From the NCBI RefSeq assembly GCF_900111765.1, contig NZ_FOIB01000014.1, forward strand, positions 1-64,000: a stretch of 64,000 bases of DNA, written 5' to 3'. How positions within the stretch are numbered: the stretch's first letter is position 1; each line of letters opens with the position of its first letter. A model generated the notes under the pieces. The model was not told where the DNA came from. It saw only the letters and a list, made by a program, of their open reading frames with translations, and made no database searches. Source of the DNA: Myxococcus fulvus (lineage in GTDB: Bacteria; Myxococcota; Myxococcia; Myxococcales; Myxococcaceae). Both the position numbers and the translations under genes were made by a program. Below are positions 51,951-60,320 of this stretch, piece by piece.

Positions 51951-52922
51951 TTACATCCTCCCCGCGATGAGCATCGTCAGCACCAGCGCCGCGAGCACCG
52001 CCAGCACCACGCCGAGCACGCGCCACGCGGAGATGGGTGACTCGCCGAACACCACCTCCGCGTCCTGGCCATGCACCAGGACGCGGTACGGCTTGTCGCG
52101 ATAGCGATACGCCAGCACATACACCGGCAGGGCCCACCGCGTGGTGCGCAGGCTCGACAGGGCCACGGCCACGCGCACGTTCCGGTAGCGACGGCCAGGG
52201 ATGTCTCCACTCGTCTGCACGTGCTCGCTCGCGAGCCGCTCCACCGCCTGGAACACCCTGCGCCTCGCCCCCGAGCGCGTCGCCTCGAAGCGCTCCACGC
52301 TGGCCCCCTCCGGCCCGCGCGCCTCGCCCACTGCCTCGTCGAAGCGGTAGTGCGGCGTGAGCCGGTCGCACTCGTCCATCTTCAGGCCGCGCGACGCGGC
52401 GACCAGGATGTTGGAGAAGTCCAGGTGCGTCTGTCCCGCGTGCGGCGCCCAGTCCGAGCGCCGTGAGCCCGCGTCCGAGTCCGCCGTCCAGCTCACCTCC
52501 ACCCCCGCCTTGAACACCCACGCGGGCCACCACATCGGCCGCATCGACTCCAGCGCCGCCTCCTCGGCCAGCCCCGACGGCCGGAAGAACGCCTTGCGCC
52601 CCAGGAAGCGTGACAGCGCCTCGCCCGCCACCGACGGCTCCACCGAGAAGGGCAGCCACCCCTGCGCCTGCTCCACCGGGTCCACCGTCATCTCCACATG
52701 CGTCACCGCGCCGCAGTAGTCACACCGTGGCGCCCTCGCCTCCACCGAGTACTCCACCGACGCGCCACAGCTGTCACAGCGCACCACCCGCGCGCGCTCG
52801 ACCACGGCCTCGGTCCTCGGCGGCTCCGGCGTCGCGAGGCCACACACCGGACAGCGCAGGTCATCCACCTCCAGCTCGCACGCGCACCGCTCGCACGGCG
52901 ACACGCTGACGGCCGCGCTCAT
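51951..52922 (-). CDS. Zinc-ribbon membrane protein A
   Basis: A 323-residue protein with two zinc-ribbon-type Cys pairs near the N-terminus (CERCACEL...CPVCG, then CDSCGASVEYS...CDYCGAV), a beta-rich middle domain with WLPFSVEPSVAGEAL and PAWVFKAGVEVSWTAD, and one C-terminal membrane helix (LGVVLAVLAALVLTML) ending at the last residues. It is related to the gene just upstream; the start overlaps that gene's stop by four bases. Cytoplasmic ribbons tethered to the membrane; function unknown. Confidence 0.85.
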   Translation of the reverse strand: MSAAVSVSPCERCACELEVDDLRCPVCGLATPEPPRTEAVVERARVVRCDSCGASVEYSVEARAPRCDYCGAVTHVEMTVDPVEQAQGWLPFSVEPSVAGEALSRFLGRKAFFRPSGLAEEAALESMRPMWWPAWVFKAGVEVSWTADSDAGSRRSDWAPHAGQTHLDFSNILVAASRGLKMDECDRLTPHYRFDEAVGEARGPEGASVERFEATRSGARRRVFQAVERLASEHVQTSGDIPGRRYRNVRVAVALSSLRTTRWALPVYVLAYRYRDKPYRVLVHGQDAEVVFGESPISAWRVLGVVLAVLAALVLTMLIAGRM

Positions 52923-53872
52923 CGGCCACCTCCCTGGAGGAAGAGCCACAGGCCCAGCACCACCAAGAGCCCCACCACCACCGCCGCCGCCACCTTCCAC
53001 ACGGACAGGGGCGCATCCCCGTGCACCTCACCCGTCTGCCCGTTCACCAGCACGCGCAAGGGCTCCGCGTCCTGTGCGTAGCGCACCGCCAGCACCCAGA
53101 CGGGCAACAGGCACACGTCCAACGACTCCCAATCCAGGTGGCTGTCGTGACTCAACTCCCGATGCGAGTCCCCGGGCATCAGCGCCGCGAGCTTGTCCAA
53201 CAGCCGCCCCGACACCTCCTCGCGCGCCTTCTCCAGACACGCCTCGAACGTCAGCGTGGGCTCCTCCGCCACCCAGCCGGACACCAGCGCCGGGGTGTAG
53301 CGCGCCAGCCCCCGCAAATCGAACGGCTCCAGCGCCTCCAGCTCGTCGTTGTGCAAGCCATTGGACGCGGTGACGAGCACGTCCGCCACATAGCCGGAGA
53401 CCTGGCCGCTCAACGGGCGCCACTCGGTGCGCGTCACCGTGCGCGTGCGCGTCACCGTCTTCCCGTTCTCCGTCGTCGTGTAGCGCTCCTGCTCCTGGTA
53501 GTTCTCCCCGATGGAGGCCTGGAACCGGGAGGTCGCCAGCGCGCTGTAGAGGTAGGCGGGCACATAGACGCCGTGCACGTCCCCCGGCTGCGCGTCGCGA
53601 ATCCCCGAGCGACAGAAGCGGCTGCGCGAGCGCAACCAGTGCGACACCTTCTCCCGCGCCGCAGCGTGGTTCAGCGAGAAGCCCAGCGCGAAGCGCGGCT
53701 CGGGCACCCCGGGCGTCGGCGGACGCTCCACCACCGAGGGCGCGGCGCAATACGGGCACCGCGTGGTGCGCAGCGAGGGCTCCAACACCAGCATCGCGCC
53801 ACACGACTGACACCCCAACCGGAGCCTCGGCTCCGTCAGCGCCGCGGCCGGCTCCTCGTGCCCCAATGCCAT
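52919..53872 (-). CDS. Zinc-ribbon membrane protein B, paralog
   Basis: A 317-residue protein with a zinc ribbon (CQSCGAML ... CPYCAAPS, residues 21-42), then FALGFSLNHAAAREKVSHWL matching the middle domain of its neighbour, VYVPAYLYSALATSRFQASIGE, a DVLVTASNGLHNDEL segment and PVWVLAVRYAQDAEPLRVLVNGQTGEVHGDAPLSVWKV before a C-terminal membrane helix. The parallel segments RVLVNGQTGEV here and RVLVHGQDAEV in A show paralogy. The pair form an operon divergent from the small acidic/Arg-rich gene at 54008. Function unknown. Confidence 0.85.
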   Translation of the reverse strand: MALGHEEPAAALTEPRLRLGCQSCGAMLVLEPSLRTTRCPYCAAPSVVERPPTPGVPEPRFALGFSLNHAAAREKVSHWLRSRSRFCRSGIRDAQPGDVHGVYVPAYLYSALATSRFQASIGENYQEQERYTTTENGKTVTRTRTVTRTEWRPLSGQVSGYVADVLVTASNGLHNDELEALEPFDLRGLARYTPALVSGWVAEEPTLTFEACLEKAREEVSGRLLDKLAALMPGDSHRELSHDSHLDWESLDVCLLPVWVLAVRYAQDAEPLRVLVNGQTGEVHGDAPLSVWKVAAAVVVGLLVVLGLWLFLQGGGR

Positions 53873-54007
53873 CACCCCACTCCTTGTCGACGCGAAGCGG
53901 ACAGGCGCTCGCCCGCCCGCTCGCCGTGCGGACTTCTGCGCCACGACGATAGCCGGGTTGCCGGAGGCATTCCGCGTCATGACTGTATCCAGACGGAGGA
54001 TTCCATC

Positions 54008-54322
54008 ATGGCGAAGGACCCGCGACGACAGCCCGTCACCCAGCCCGCCGAGGACTTCTACGGACGCCCCACCGGCCCCCGAGGCGAGCCCGCGCCCCGG
54101 GAGGAGCGTGAGCCGCCCCGCGTCCCGCCCTCCGCGCCCGACGACGACGCGCCCGAGCGCCGCGGCCGCGCCCAGCCCATCGACCCGGCCGAGCGCACGC
54201 CGGAGGCCATCCTCGACGACATCCCGGACGGCGACGGTCCCCGCAGCGACGCGGGCACCAATCCCCTCCCCGACCTCTACTGGACCGCCTTCCCGGGCAG
54301 CCTGGAGGAGGAGAAGGACTGA
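54008..54322 (+). CDS. Small charged, Pro-rich protein
   Basis: A 104-residue protein, highly charged and Pro-rich (PREEREPPRVPP, PERRGRAQPIDPAERTPEA, then NPLPDLYWTAFPGS), probably disordered. A GGAGG lies eight bases before the ATG at 54008. No family known. A strong terminator hairpin follows, supporting it as a real gene. Divergent from the zinc-ribbon pair. Confidence 0.7.
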   Translation: MAKDPRRQPVTQPAEDFYGRPTGPRGEPAPREEREPPRVPPSAPDDDAPERRGRAQPIDPAERTPEAILDDIPDGDGPRSDAGTNPLPDLYWTAFPGSLEEEKD

Positions 54323-54332
54323 CTTCACGGCC

Positions 54333-54375
54333 GGCCCGAGGGGGCTTTCCCGAACCCTCCAGGTCCCCTCGGGCC
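54333..54375 (+). terminator. Intrinsic terminator
   Basis: A perfect 11-bp stem GGCCCGAGGGG (54333-54343) pairs with CCCCTCGGGCC (54365-54375), followed by a C/T-rich stretch with TCTTCTTG. It lies 10 bp after the stop of the small charged-protein gene. Confidence 0.75.
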
Positions 54376-54498
54376 ACGGCCTCTTCTTGATTGAGTGTCC
54401 GCCGACCCCGCGCGCAATCCCTCACGCCTCGTCTGGAATGTCAGCCCCTCCCTGTACTGTGTGCTCATTCGCCAGCACATCCAGGGGGAGGAAACTCC

Positions 54499-55182
54499 AT
54501 GGCGGAAGTCCGTGAGCTGCCTCGTGTATCCGTGAACAAGCTGGGTGAGTACCTCACCGCCACCCCGGCTCGTCGCAAGCGCATCATCTACGACCAGAAG
54601 CACCCGCCCGAGCAGCAGTATCTGCGCTACCCGGAGGCGTCGCTCGCGATTACGGACTTCCTGTGTCGTGACCTCGACCCGGCCATCCTCCGCGAGCACC
54701 AGCGCCGCTTCGCGTGCAGCGTGCCGCAGTCGGAGTTCGAGGCGCAGCGGCTGCACCTGTGCTCGGAGGCACTGGAGCGCTTCGCGGACCTGGTGCCATG
54801 GCTGGGCCTGGAGGACACCATCATCAGCCCCGTGGGCGCCGAGCCTCCCGTGCTCGAGATGGCCGGTGTCACCATCAGCGTGCGGCCGGAGGTCGTCCTG
54901 CAGCGCATGGACCGACACGGCAATCCGCGCGTGGGCCTGATGAAGCTCTACTTCTCCAAGCACCATCCGCTGGATGAGCGCTCCGGGCAGTACATCGGGA
55001 CGATGCTGCAGCGCTTCGCCGAGCAGCACCTGTGTCAGCTGGGTCCGTCGGACCACCGGATGGTGCAGGTGGTGGACGTGTTCGCGGGCACCATCTTCAC
55101 CGCGCCCCGCGCGCATATCCGCCGACTCAGTGACGTGGTGCTCGCGTGTGAGGAAATCGCGGAGCGCTGGGCCGTCCACTGA
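54499..55182 (+). CDS. Conserved hypothetical protein, possible PD-(D/E)XK-like fold
   Basis: A 227-residue cytoplasmic protein. The N-terminus reads VNKLGEYLTATPARRKRIIYDQK, the middle GAEPPVLEMAGVTISVRPEVVLQR with GLMKLYFSK, and the end VVDVFAGTIFTAPRAHIRRLSDVVLACEEIAERW. The order of an acidic residue (in RPEVV), a central L-M-K-L-Y strand and a C-terminal helix is compatible with a PD-(D/E)XK nuclease-like core, but the motif is not conclusive. I recognise the N-terminal ARRKxII pattern from uncharacterised proteins. GGGAGG precedes the ATG. Function not assigned. Confidence 0.75.
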   Translation: MAEVRELPRVSVNKLGEYLTATPARRKRIIYDQKHPPEQQYLRYPEASLAITDFLCRDLDPAILREHQRRFACSVPQSEFEAQRLHLCSEALERFADLVPWLGLEDTIISPVGAEPPVLEMAGVTISVRPEVVLQRMDRHGNPRVGLMKLYFSKHHPLDERSGQYIGTMLQRFAEQHLCQLGPSDHRMVQVVDVFAGTIFTAPRAHIRRLSDVVLACEEIAERWAVH

Positions 55183-55265
55183 ACGAGCATTCGCTGCACG
55201 GCGTCCCCGCTCGGGAGCGTGGTGGAAGATTTCAGTGGGCTCGCGTGAGGCGTGAGACACGGTGA

Positions 55266-55341
55266 GTCATGTGAAACATGACGCTTCCCGGGTTTCCGGG
55301 CGGGGCCTACGCTCCTGTGTACCGGTCGATTCGGCGACCGG
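55266..55341 (+). promoter_or_regulatory. Dyad and leader hairpin upstream of the GG-leader peptide
   Basis: A perfect dyad GTCATGT-gaa-ACATGAC lies at 55266-55282, about 85 bp before the peptide start. A stem-loop CCGGTCG-N6-CGACCGG (55322-55341) lies 25 bases before the ATG, next to a GGGAG ribosome-binding site. They look like an operator and a 5' leader structure. Confidence 0.5.
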
Positions 55342-55366
55342 CCTCACCCCCTACGGGAGACGCATC

Positions 55367-55540
55367 ATGAAGAGCCACAAGGTGAAGACTTTGAAGGAGC
55401 TGTTCGTGAAGGACCTCGCCCGCATCCACGGAGGCGATGGCAGCGCCACGTCCACCTCCTCCACCGAGACGCAGAGCACCTCGCCCCAGGTCTCCACCAC
55501 GCAGGCCTGTTGCGAGGAGAAGAACGACCCCTGCTGCTAG
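55367..55540 (+). CDS. GG-leader peptide, possible RiPP precursor
   Basis: A 57-residue peptide. Residues 1-23 (LKELFVKDLARIHGG near its end) form a hydrophobic, amphipathic leader with a terminal Gly-Gly, like leaders cleaved by peptidase-containing ABC transporters. The remaining 34 residues are rich in Ser and Thr and hold a CCEEKNDPCC ending with four Cys. Ser/Thr and Cys together would suit a lanthipeptide or other thioether product. No modification enzyme or transporter is adjacent in the window, so the assignment is by shape only. GGGAG precedes the ATG; a terminator follows. Confidence 0.55.
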   Translation: MKSHKVKTLKELFVKDLARIHGGDGSATSTSSTETQSTSPQVSTTQACCEEKNDPCC

Positions 55541-55570
55541 AGCGCGGTCGTCCTTCGGTTCGCTGAAGCT

Positions 55571-55611
55571 CGCGCGTGTCTGCCTTGCTTGGGGACACGC
55601 GCGTTTCTTTT
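55571..55611 (+). terminator. Terminator of the GG-leader peptide gene
   Basis: A perfect 10-bp stem CGCGCGTGTC (55571-55580) pairs with GACACGCGCG (55594-55603) and is followed by TTTCTTTT. A second hairpin GGGCCCG-tgt-CGGGCCC (55617-55633) follows at once. Confidence 0.9.
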
Positions 55612-55787
55612 CGCGGGGGCCCGTGTCGGGCCCTCCCCTCGGTCGGGGGTCTTGTCCGGTGCAGGGCGACGCGGGTGTTGGCTCGTGGGAAGTCGGCGCG
55701 CGGGGCCGATGGGAACCGGACACTCGGGTGGGTCCGCGTGGGTGTGGCGGGTTGGTGGCGGGCGGGGCCGTCACCAGCGTGCGCCGC

Positions 55788-57368
55788 ATGGCGCATCGAG
55801 GGATGGACAACGGCAAGGATGAGGCGCGGGGGGCCGCCGCTCGGCCCGGGATGGAGACGGCGCGGCCGGCGGACGCGGCGCCGCCAGGGTCTCGCGAGCG
55901 GGGTGAGTCCGATGTGTCGGGCTGGAACCCCGCTCGGGATGAGGCGCCTTCGTCGCGCGAGGGGCGCTATCACCGCGCCGCTTCGCTGCGGATGGCGCAG
56001 CCCCGGACGGCGGTGGAGGACCGCTCCGACGAGGCGTGGGCGAGCGGCGGTGTCCAGGGCGGGCCCTATGGGCGCGATGACCGGGATGACCGCTACGCCA
56101 CCGGCGTGGGACCTCGGGCGCGCATGGGGACGCAGGACCAGGAGCTGGCGCCCCAGCCCGCGGACTATCGGTCCTGGGACCGCGAGGGGTACGGCGGCGA
56201 GGAGTCGCGGATGCGTGGGGACGCGCCGCGTGCCGTCTCGGGATGGCGGGCTCGGGAGGAGGCACCGCTGCCGCTGGAGACGAGCACGCTCCATGAGCCT
56301 CCGCGTCGGACCGAGGGACGCGCGTTCCACACGGGGGATGTCGACACGGAGCTGGGGCGCTCGGAGGAGACGCTCGAGTTCGAGGCGCGCTCGCACGTGA
56401 GCCGCCCGGGGGAGCACGCTGGGAGTGGATGGCGTGGCAGTCGCGACCTCTCCGCGCCGTCTCCTGAGCGCTCCGATGAGGGCTGGCGTGGCGGTCGCGA
56501 CGCCTCCTCGCGTCAGCACTCCGATTCGGAGCGCGGCGAGAGTGGATGGCACGGCGGTCGTCAGCACTCCAGCACGGAGCGCGGCGACGAGGACTGGCGC
56601 GGCGGTCGCGACCGCTCCTCACCTTCTCGTCAGCACTCCAGTGCGGAGTACACCGACGAGGGTCGGCGCGAGATGTCCGCGCGCTCTCGTGAACGCTCGG
56701 GTGTGGCGCGCTCGGAGGAAGGCCCGCGCGAGGGACGCGAGGTGTCTTTGCCGTCGCGTGGAGATGCTCGTTCGGAGCGCAGGGACGTGTCCTCGTCTTC
56801 GCGAGGTGCATCTGGCGTCGAGCGCTCGGAGCGCACGTTCGTCGCGGACCACATCCGCGAGGACCGGAGCCAGGACTACCGCGCACCGCCGCTCGGCATG
56901 TCCAAGCGCTGGCAGAGGGAGCCGCTGACGGCTCGCGACGTGATGACGCGCAACGTGCGCTCGGCGCGGCGTGACAGCCCGCTGCGCGAAGTGGCTCGCA
57001 TCATGAAGGACGAGGACTGCGGCGTCGTCCCCATCATCGATGAACAGGGTCGGCTCGAGGGGCTGGTCACGGACCGGGACCTCGCGCTGCGCGCCTTCGC
57101 TGGTGGCACCTCACCGGAGCAACTGCGCGCCGCGGACGTGATGACCGAGGACGTGGAGGCGGTGACGCTCGACGAGAGCCTGCATGGCCTCATCGACATC
57201 ATGGCCCGCAGGCAGATTCGCCGGCTCCCCGTCATCGAGCGCGATGACCGGCTCGTCGGCATCATCTCGCTGGGAGACATCGCCCAGCGCGCCGACGCGG
57301 ACGAGGAGCTGCAACGCGCCCTGGAGCGCATCTCCGCGCGCCGCTCGTTCTGGACACGGCTGCGCTGA
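55788..57368 (+). CDS. CBS-domain-pair protein with long disordered N-terminal region
   Basis: A 526-residue protein. Residues 1-380 are low-complexity: Arg, Ser, Gly and Glu-rich with repeats of the type GWRGGRD-x-SS and SxERxDEGWRGG; probably disordered. Residues about 385-505 are a CBS pair: TARDVMTRNVRSARRDSPLREVARIMKDEDCGVVPIIDEQGRLEGLVTDRDL for CBS1 and a second DVMTEDVEAVTLDESLHGL...RRLPVIERDDRLVGIISLGDIA. CBS pairs bind adenine nucleotides. ATG at 55788 is one of two plausible starts (other at 55803). Regulation unknown. Confidence 0.8.
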   Translation: MAHRGMDNGKDEARGAAARPGMETARPADAAPPGSRERGESDVSGWNPARDEAPSSREGRYHRAASLRMAQPRTAVEDRSDEAWASGGVQGGPYGRDDRDDRYATGVGPRARMGTQDQELAPQPADYRSWDREGYGGEESRMRGDAPRAVSGWRAREEAPLPLETSTLHEPPRRTEGRAFHTGDVDTELGRSEETLEFEARSHVSRPGEHAGSGWRGSRDLSAPSPERSDEGWRGGRDASSRQHSDSERGESGWHGGRQHSSTERGDEDWRGGRDRSSPSRQHSSAEYTDEGRREMSARSRERSGVARSEEGPREGREVSLPSRGDARSERRDVSSSSRGASGVERSERTFVADHIREDRSQDYRAPPLGMSKRWQREPLTARDVMTRNVRSARRDSPLREVARIMKDEDCGVVPIIDEQGRLEGLVTDRDLALRAFAGGTSPEQLRAADVMTEDVEAVTLDESLHGLIDIMARRQIRRLPVIERDDRLVGIISLGDIAQRADADEELQRALERISARRSFWTRLR

Positions 57369-57389
57369 TTCACGGCGAGGAAGCGGAGC

Positions 57390-57929
57390 TCACGTCGCCA
57401 TCAGTTGGCGGAGCTCCGCGTCCTCGACCCACCACACGCTGGACACGGGAATCACATAGAACCCCTGGTCCGCGAGCTCGAGGAGGACGGGCGGAACCCA
57501 GCCGTAGACGAGGCCGCCGTGGACCTCTCCGTAGCCGCCCTTCCACTCGCCGTCGTGCGCGAACCAGGTGTCCCAGCCAGGGATGTCGTAGTCATCCAGG
57601 TAGCCGTTCGACGGCGCCGTCGCCGCGCCACACAGGTCCGAGTCGAAGTGTGTCGCGAAGACCCGTCCGCCCATCAGGTCGCCGAGCGGCGGCAGCGGCA
57701 GCTTCAGCCGCTCGAGCGCCCGGCGACGTCGCTCGACGATGAAGCCCACCGCCTCCGCGGGCACGGCTGGCGTGCTCAACAACTGGTTCACCAGCGTGTC
57801 GCCGTCATGCCCGCAGACCGGGGGCATCAGCTCCACCGAGCGCGTCGTCACCCCGGCCCTGGCGGCCTCGGCGCGTGGCAGACACCACGCGATGGTCTCC
57901 GCCAGTCGCCGTTTGAATCCTGTCACCAT
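57390..57929 (-). CDS. Hypothetical protein
   Basis: A 179-residue cytoplasmic protein. No known family; it contains several Trp (DIPGWDTWF, HDGEWKGGYGEVHGG, VYGWVPPVLLEL) and ends VSSVWWVEDAELRQL. No signal peptide. It lies 18 bp downstream of the Kelch-like lipoprotein gene and is probably co-transcribed. Could be an immunity-like or Smi1-type protein, but no signature supports that. Confidence 0.7.
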   Translation of the reverse strand: MVTGFKRRLAETIAWCLPRAEAARAGVTTRSVELMPPVCGHDGDTLVNQLLSTPAVPAEAVGFIVERRRRALERLKLPLPPLGDLMGGRVFATHFDSDLCGAATAPSNGYLDDYDIPGWDTWFAHDGEWKGGYGEVHGGLVYGWVPPVLLELADQGFYVIPVSSVWWVEDAELRQLMAT

Positions 57930-57947
57930 GCGCGCATCCCCCGTGCG

Positions 57948-59288
57948 TCAGGGCCAGTAGCGCTCGGCGGACTTCAGCGCCACGCCATTGGAGCCGTGCC
58001 CGCCAATCACCAACACCGAGCCATCATCGAGCAAGGTCGCCGTGTGTCCAGCGCGCGCCGTCGGTATGGCTGGCCGGAGCACCCAATCGAGCAGGTTCGA
58101 GTCGAAGAGCTCCACCGTCGACAGCGAGTCGTAGTCCGCGTCCGAGCCCCCCACGACCAGCACGTCCCCCGACTTCAGGGTCGTCGCCGTGTGCGCGAAG
58201 CGCGCGTCGAACATCGAGTCCAAGGGAATCGAGGTGTTGCCGCTGCCCTCCTCGGTTGGAATCACCTCGGTCGAGGAGAAGGCGATGACGGAGCCCGCGC
58301 CATCCCCTCGCTTGCCGCCCGTGACGAGCAACTGCGCGGCCAGCTCGCCCTGCCCAATCACCGCCGCGGCATGGGCGTGCCGCGCCTCCACCAAAGGGCC
58401 ACTGGCGATGCTCCACCCCTCCCCTGGCGTGTACACGTCGTAGCTGCCCTCGGTCCGATTCGCGTTGTAGCCGCCGACCGCGAAGACCCGGTTGAGCACC
58501 ATCGTGACGGACAGGACGTTGCGCTCCGCGCGCATGGAGCCACTCCCGGTCGACCAGGTCCCTCCGAGCACCGCGTAGCGCGCCGAGTTGCTGAGGCCCG
58601 TCTCCCCGTTCGCTCCGCCTCCCATCACCAGGACCTCGTCCCCGTCGGGCAAGAGCACGGCCCCGTGGCTCGCGCGAGCCGATATCGGCAGGTCCGGTCG
58701 GGGTGAGGTGCCGGAGGCCGGGTCATAGAGCTCCACGCTCTTCGTCGGCGTGGCCCCCGAGCGTCCACCCACCACCAGCACCTTCCCTCCGGAGATCAAC
58801 GTGGCGGTGTGCTCACCCCGCGCCACCTGCAGAGGCGGCAGGCTCGTCCACGTGCCGCCATTCCTGGAGTCGTAGATTTCCACCGAGGTGAGCGCTCCCG
58901 TCCCACTCGCGTTCGAGAACCCTCCCACCACCAGCACGCGCCCATCCGCCAGCAACGTCGCGGTGTGCCCCGTCCGCGCCGTGTTCGGCGTCCCCTCCGG
59001 GTCCCATCGAGGAGTCCCCGCGTCGCCTGCGTCAGGGCCTCCGTCGGGGCCCGCATCACCCGCGTCGCCCGCATCACCCGCATCACCCGCATCGACGCCT
59101 CCGTCGAACCCCGCGTCCCCGGCGTCTCCTCCGTCGTGGGCTCCCGCGTCGTCGCCCTCCGCGTCACAAATCTCCGGGTGCTCCCGGCAGAAGCGCGAGG
59201 TCCGCTCCTCCACGTCGACGCACGAGACGACGGCCTGCACGCCCAGCACACACGCCACCGCCACCACGAACCGCATCCCCGTCCTCAC
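57948..59288 (-). CDS. Kelch-like beta-propeller lipoprotein
   Basis: A 446-residue lipoprotein. The lipobox is VVSC; an Asp-Ala-Gly repeat spacer follows (DAGDAGDAG, about residues 40-85), then six Kelch-type blades such as ARTGHTATLLADGRVLVVGG, ARGEHTATLISGGKVLVVGG and ARASHGAVLLPDGDEVLVMGG. Such propellers bind polysaccharide or protein at the cell surface. GTG at 59288 overlaps the stop of the upstream gene as GTGA; ATG at 59276 is also possible. Operon with the genes at 59285 and 57390. Confidence 0.88.
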   Translation of the reverse strand: MRTGMRFVVAVACVLGVQAVVSCVDVEERTSRFCREHPEICDAEGDDAGAHDGGDAGDAGFDGGVDAGDAGDAGDAGDAGPDGGPDAGDAGTPRWDPEGTPNTARTGHTATLLADGRVLVVGGFSNASGTGALTSVEIYDSRNGGTWTSLPPLQVARGEHTATLISGGKVLVVGGRSGATPTKSVELYDPASGTSPRPDLPISARASHGAVLLPDGDEVLVMGGGANGETGLSNSARYAVLGGTWSTGSGSMRAERNVLSVTMVLNRVFAVGGYNANRTEGSYDVYTPGEGWSIASGPLVEARHAHAAAVIGQGELAAQLLVTGGKRGDGAGSVIAFSSTEVIPTEEGSGNTSIPLDSMFDARFAHTATTLKSGDVLVVGGSDADYDSLSTVELFDSNLLDWVLRPAIPTARAGHTATLLDDGSVLVIGGHGSNGVALKSAERYWP

Positions 59289-60142
59289 GGCCACCTCCCG
59301 GACACGAAGGCGGACGTCCCATCCGTCCCCACCGTCAGCGCCAGCGGCGCCCGCGGCGCCCCCAACAGGTACATCCCCGTCCCCACCCCCAGCCCCACCA
59401 CACCGCCCACCAGCAACCCCACGCTCACCGTCTGGAGCGACCGCGCACGCGACGCCACCTTCCGCGCATCGTCCCGGGAGCGGATGTCCGGTGAGGGGTC
59501 ATCCAGCTTCGACTCCTCCCGCGACGCCAACCACCACATCACCCCGCCCCCCGCCGCCAGCGCCCCGCCCACGGCCGCCGGAATCCACGCCCGCTCACGC
59601 GGGGAGACAGCCCGCTCCGACAGCACACCGTCCCCCCCAGGGGGCACCTGGTCCGAGGTCCCCGCCGCGGACTTCCCGTCCACCGGCGCACCCGCGCCCT
59701 CCCCCGCCTCCGTCCTCAACGGCATCGGGCGCTCACCCCGCGCCGCCAGCTCCGCGAGCACCTTCTGGCGCACCGCCTCGAAGCGCGTCCTCAGCTTCGG
59801 CGACACCGCCATCGGCAGCTTCGCCTCCGGGTCCAGGAAGAGCGCCGCCTGGAACGCCGCGTCCGCCTCTTCCTTCCCGCGGCTCAGCTCCGCCAGCACC
59901 ACGCCCTCGTAGAGCGACACCGCCACGTCGTCCTCGGGCCCCTTCGACACCTTCTTCGCCCGGGCAATCTGCTCCAGCGCGCGCTCGTGCTCCAGGTCCT
60001 CCACCAGCCGATGGATGGACAGCAGGTAGCGCTTCACGTCCGGGGACACCTCCGCCCTCGCCCCGAACGGCAGCAAACACAGCCCCAGCAACAGGACCCC
60101 GACCCCCGCCCTGCGAGCCCAACCCGCGCAAAGCCTGTTCAT
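59285..60142 (-). CDS. Exported protein with TPR-like region
   Basis: A 285-residue protein. An N-terminal signal peptide (hydrophobic core LLLGLCLLPFGARA) precedes helical repeats (VSLYEGVVLAELSRGKEEADAAFQAALFLDPEAKLP) that resemble a TPR-like pair, then a Pro/Gly linker and a C-terminal membrane helix pair (WIPAAVGGALAAGG and VGLLVGGVVGLGVGTGMYLL). ATG at 60142 begins the signal peptide; a more upstream ATG at 60172 would add ten residues. First gene of the Kelch operon; likely an envelope protein. Confidence 0.75.
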   Translation of the reverse strand: MNRLCAGWARRAGVGVLLLGLCLLPFGARAEVSPDVKRYLLSIHRLVEDLEHERALEQIARAKKVSKGPEDDVAVSLYEGVVLAELSRGKEEADAAFQAALFLDPEAKLPMAVSPKLRTRFEAVRQKVLAELAARGERPMPLRTEAGEGAGAPVDGKSAAGTSDQVPPGGDGVLSERAVSPRERAWIPAAVGGALAAGGGVMWWLASREESKLDDPSPDIRSRDDARKVASRARSLQTVSVGLLVGGVVGLGVGTGMYLLGAPRAPLALTVGTDGTSAFVSGRWP

Positions 60143-60237
60143 TGAGATGGATTCCATTTCCAGGACATCCATGCTCGATTTCCCCGAGGGGTACAAGAGG
60201 CCCCATGGGCTCTCACGCTGCGGGAAAACGTCAAGGG

Positions 60238-60257
60238 CCCCGTGAATCCCCACGGGG
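60238..60257. other. Hairpin upstream of the Kelch operon
   Basis: A perfect seven-base stem CCCCGTG-N6-CACGGGG lies in the 178-bp region between the exported TPR-like protein gene and the end of the Rieske gene on the same strand. It could be a terminator for the b561/YceI/Rieske operon or part of a promoter. Confidence 0.4.
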
Positions 60258-60320
60258 TGGAGATTCGCGAGGCCCTCGAGTCGAAGCCGTCACTCGCGCA
60301 AAGTCACCGCGCGCCGGACG

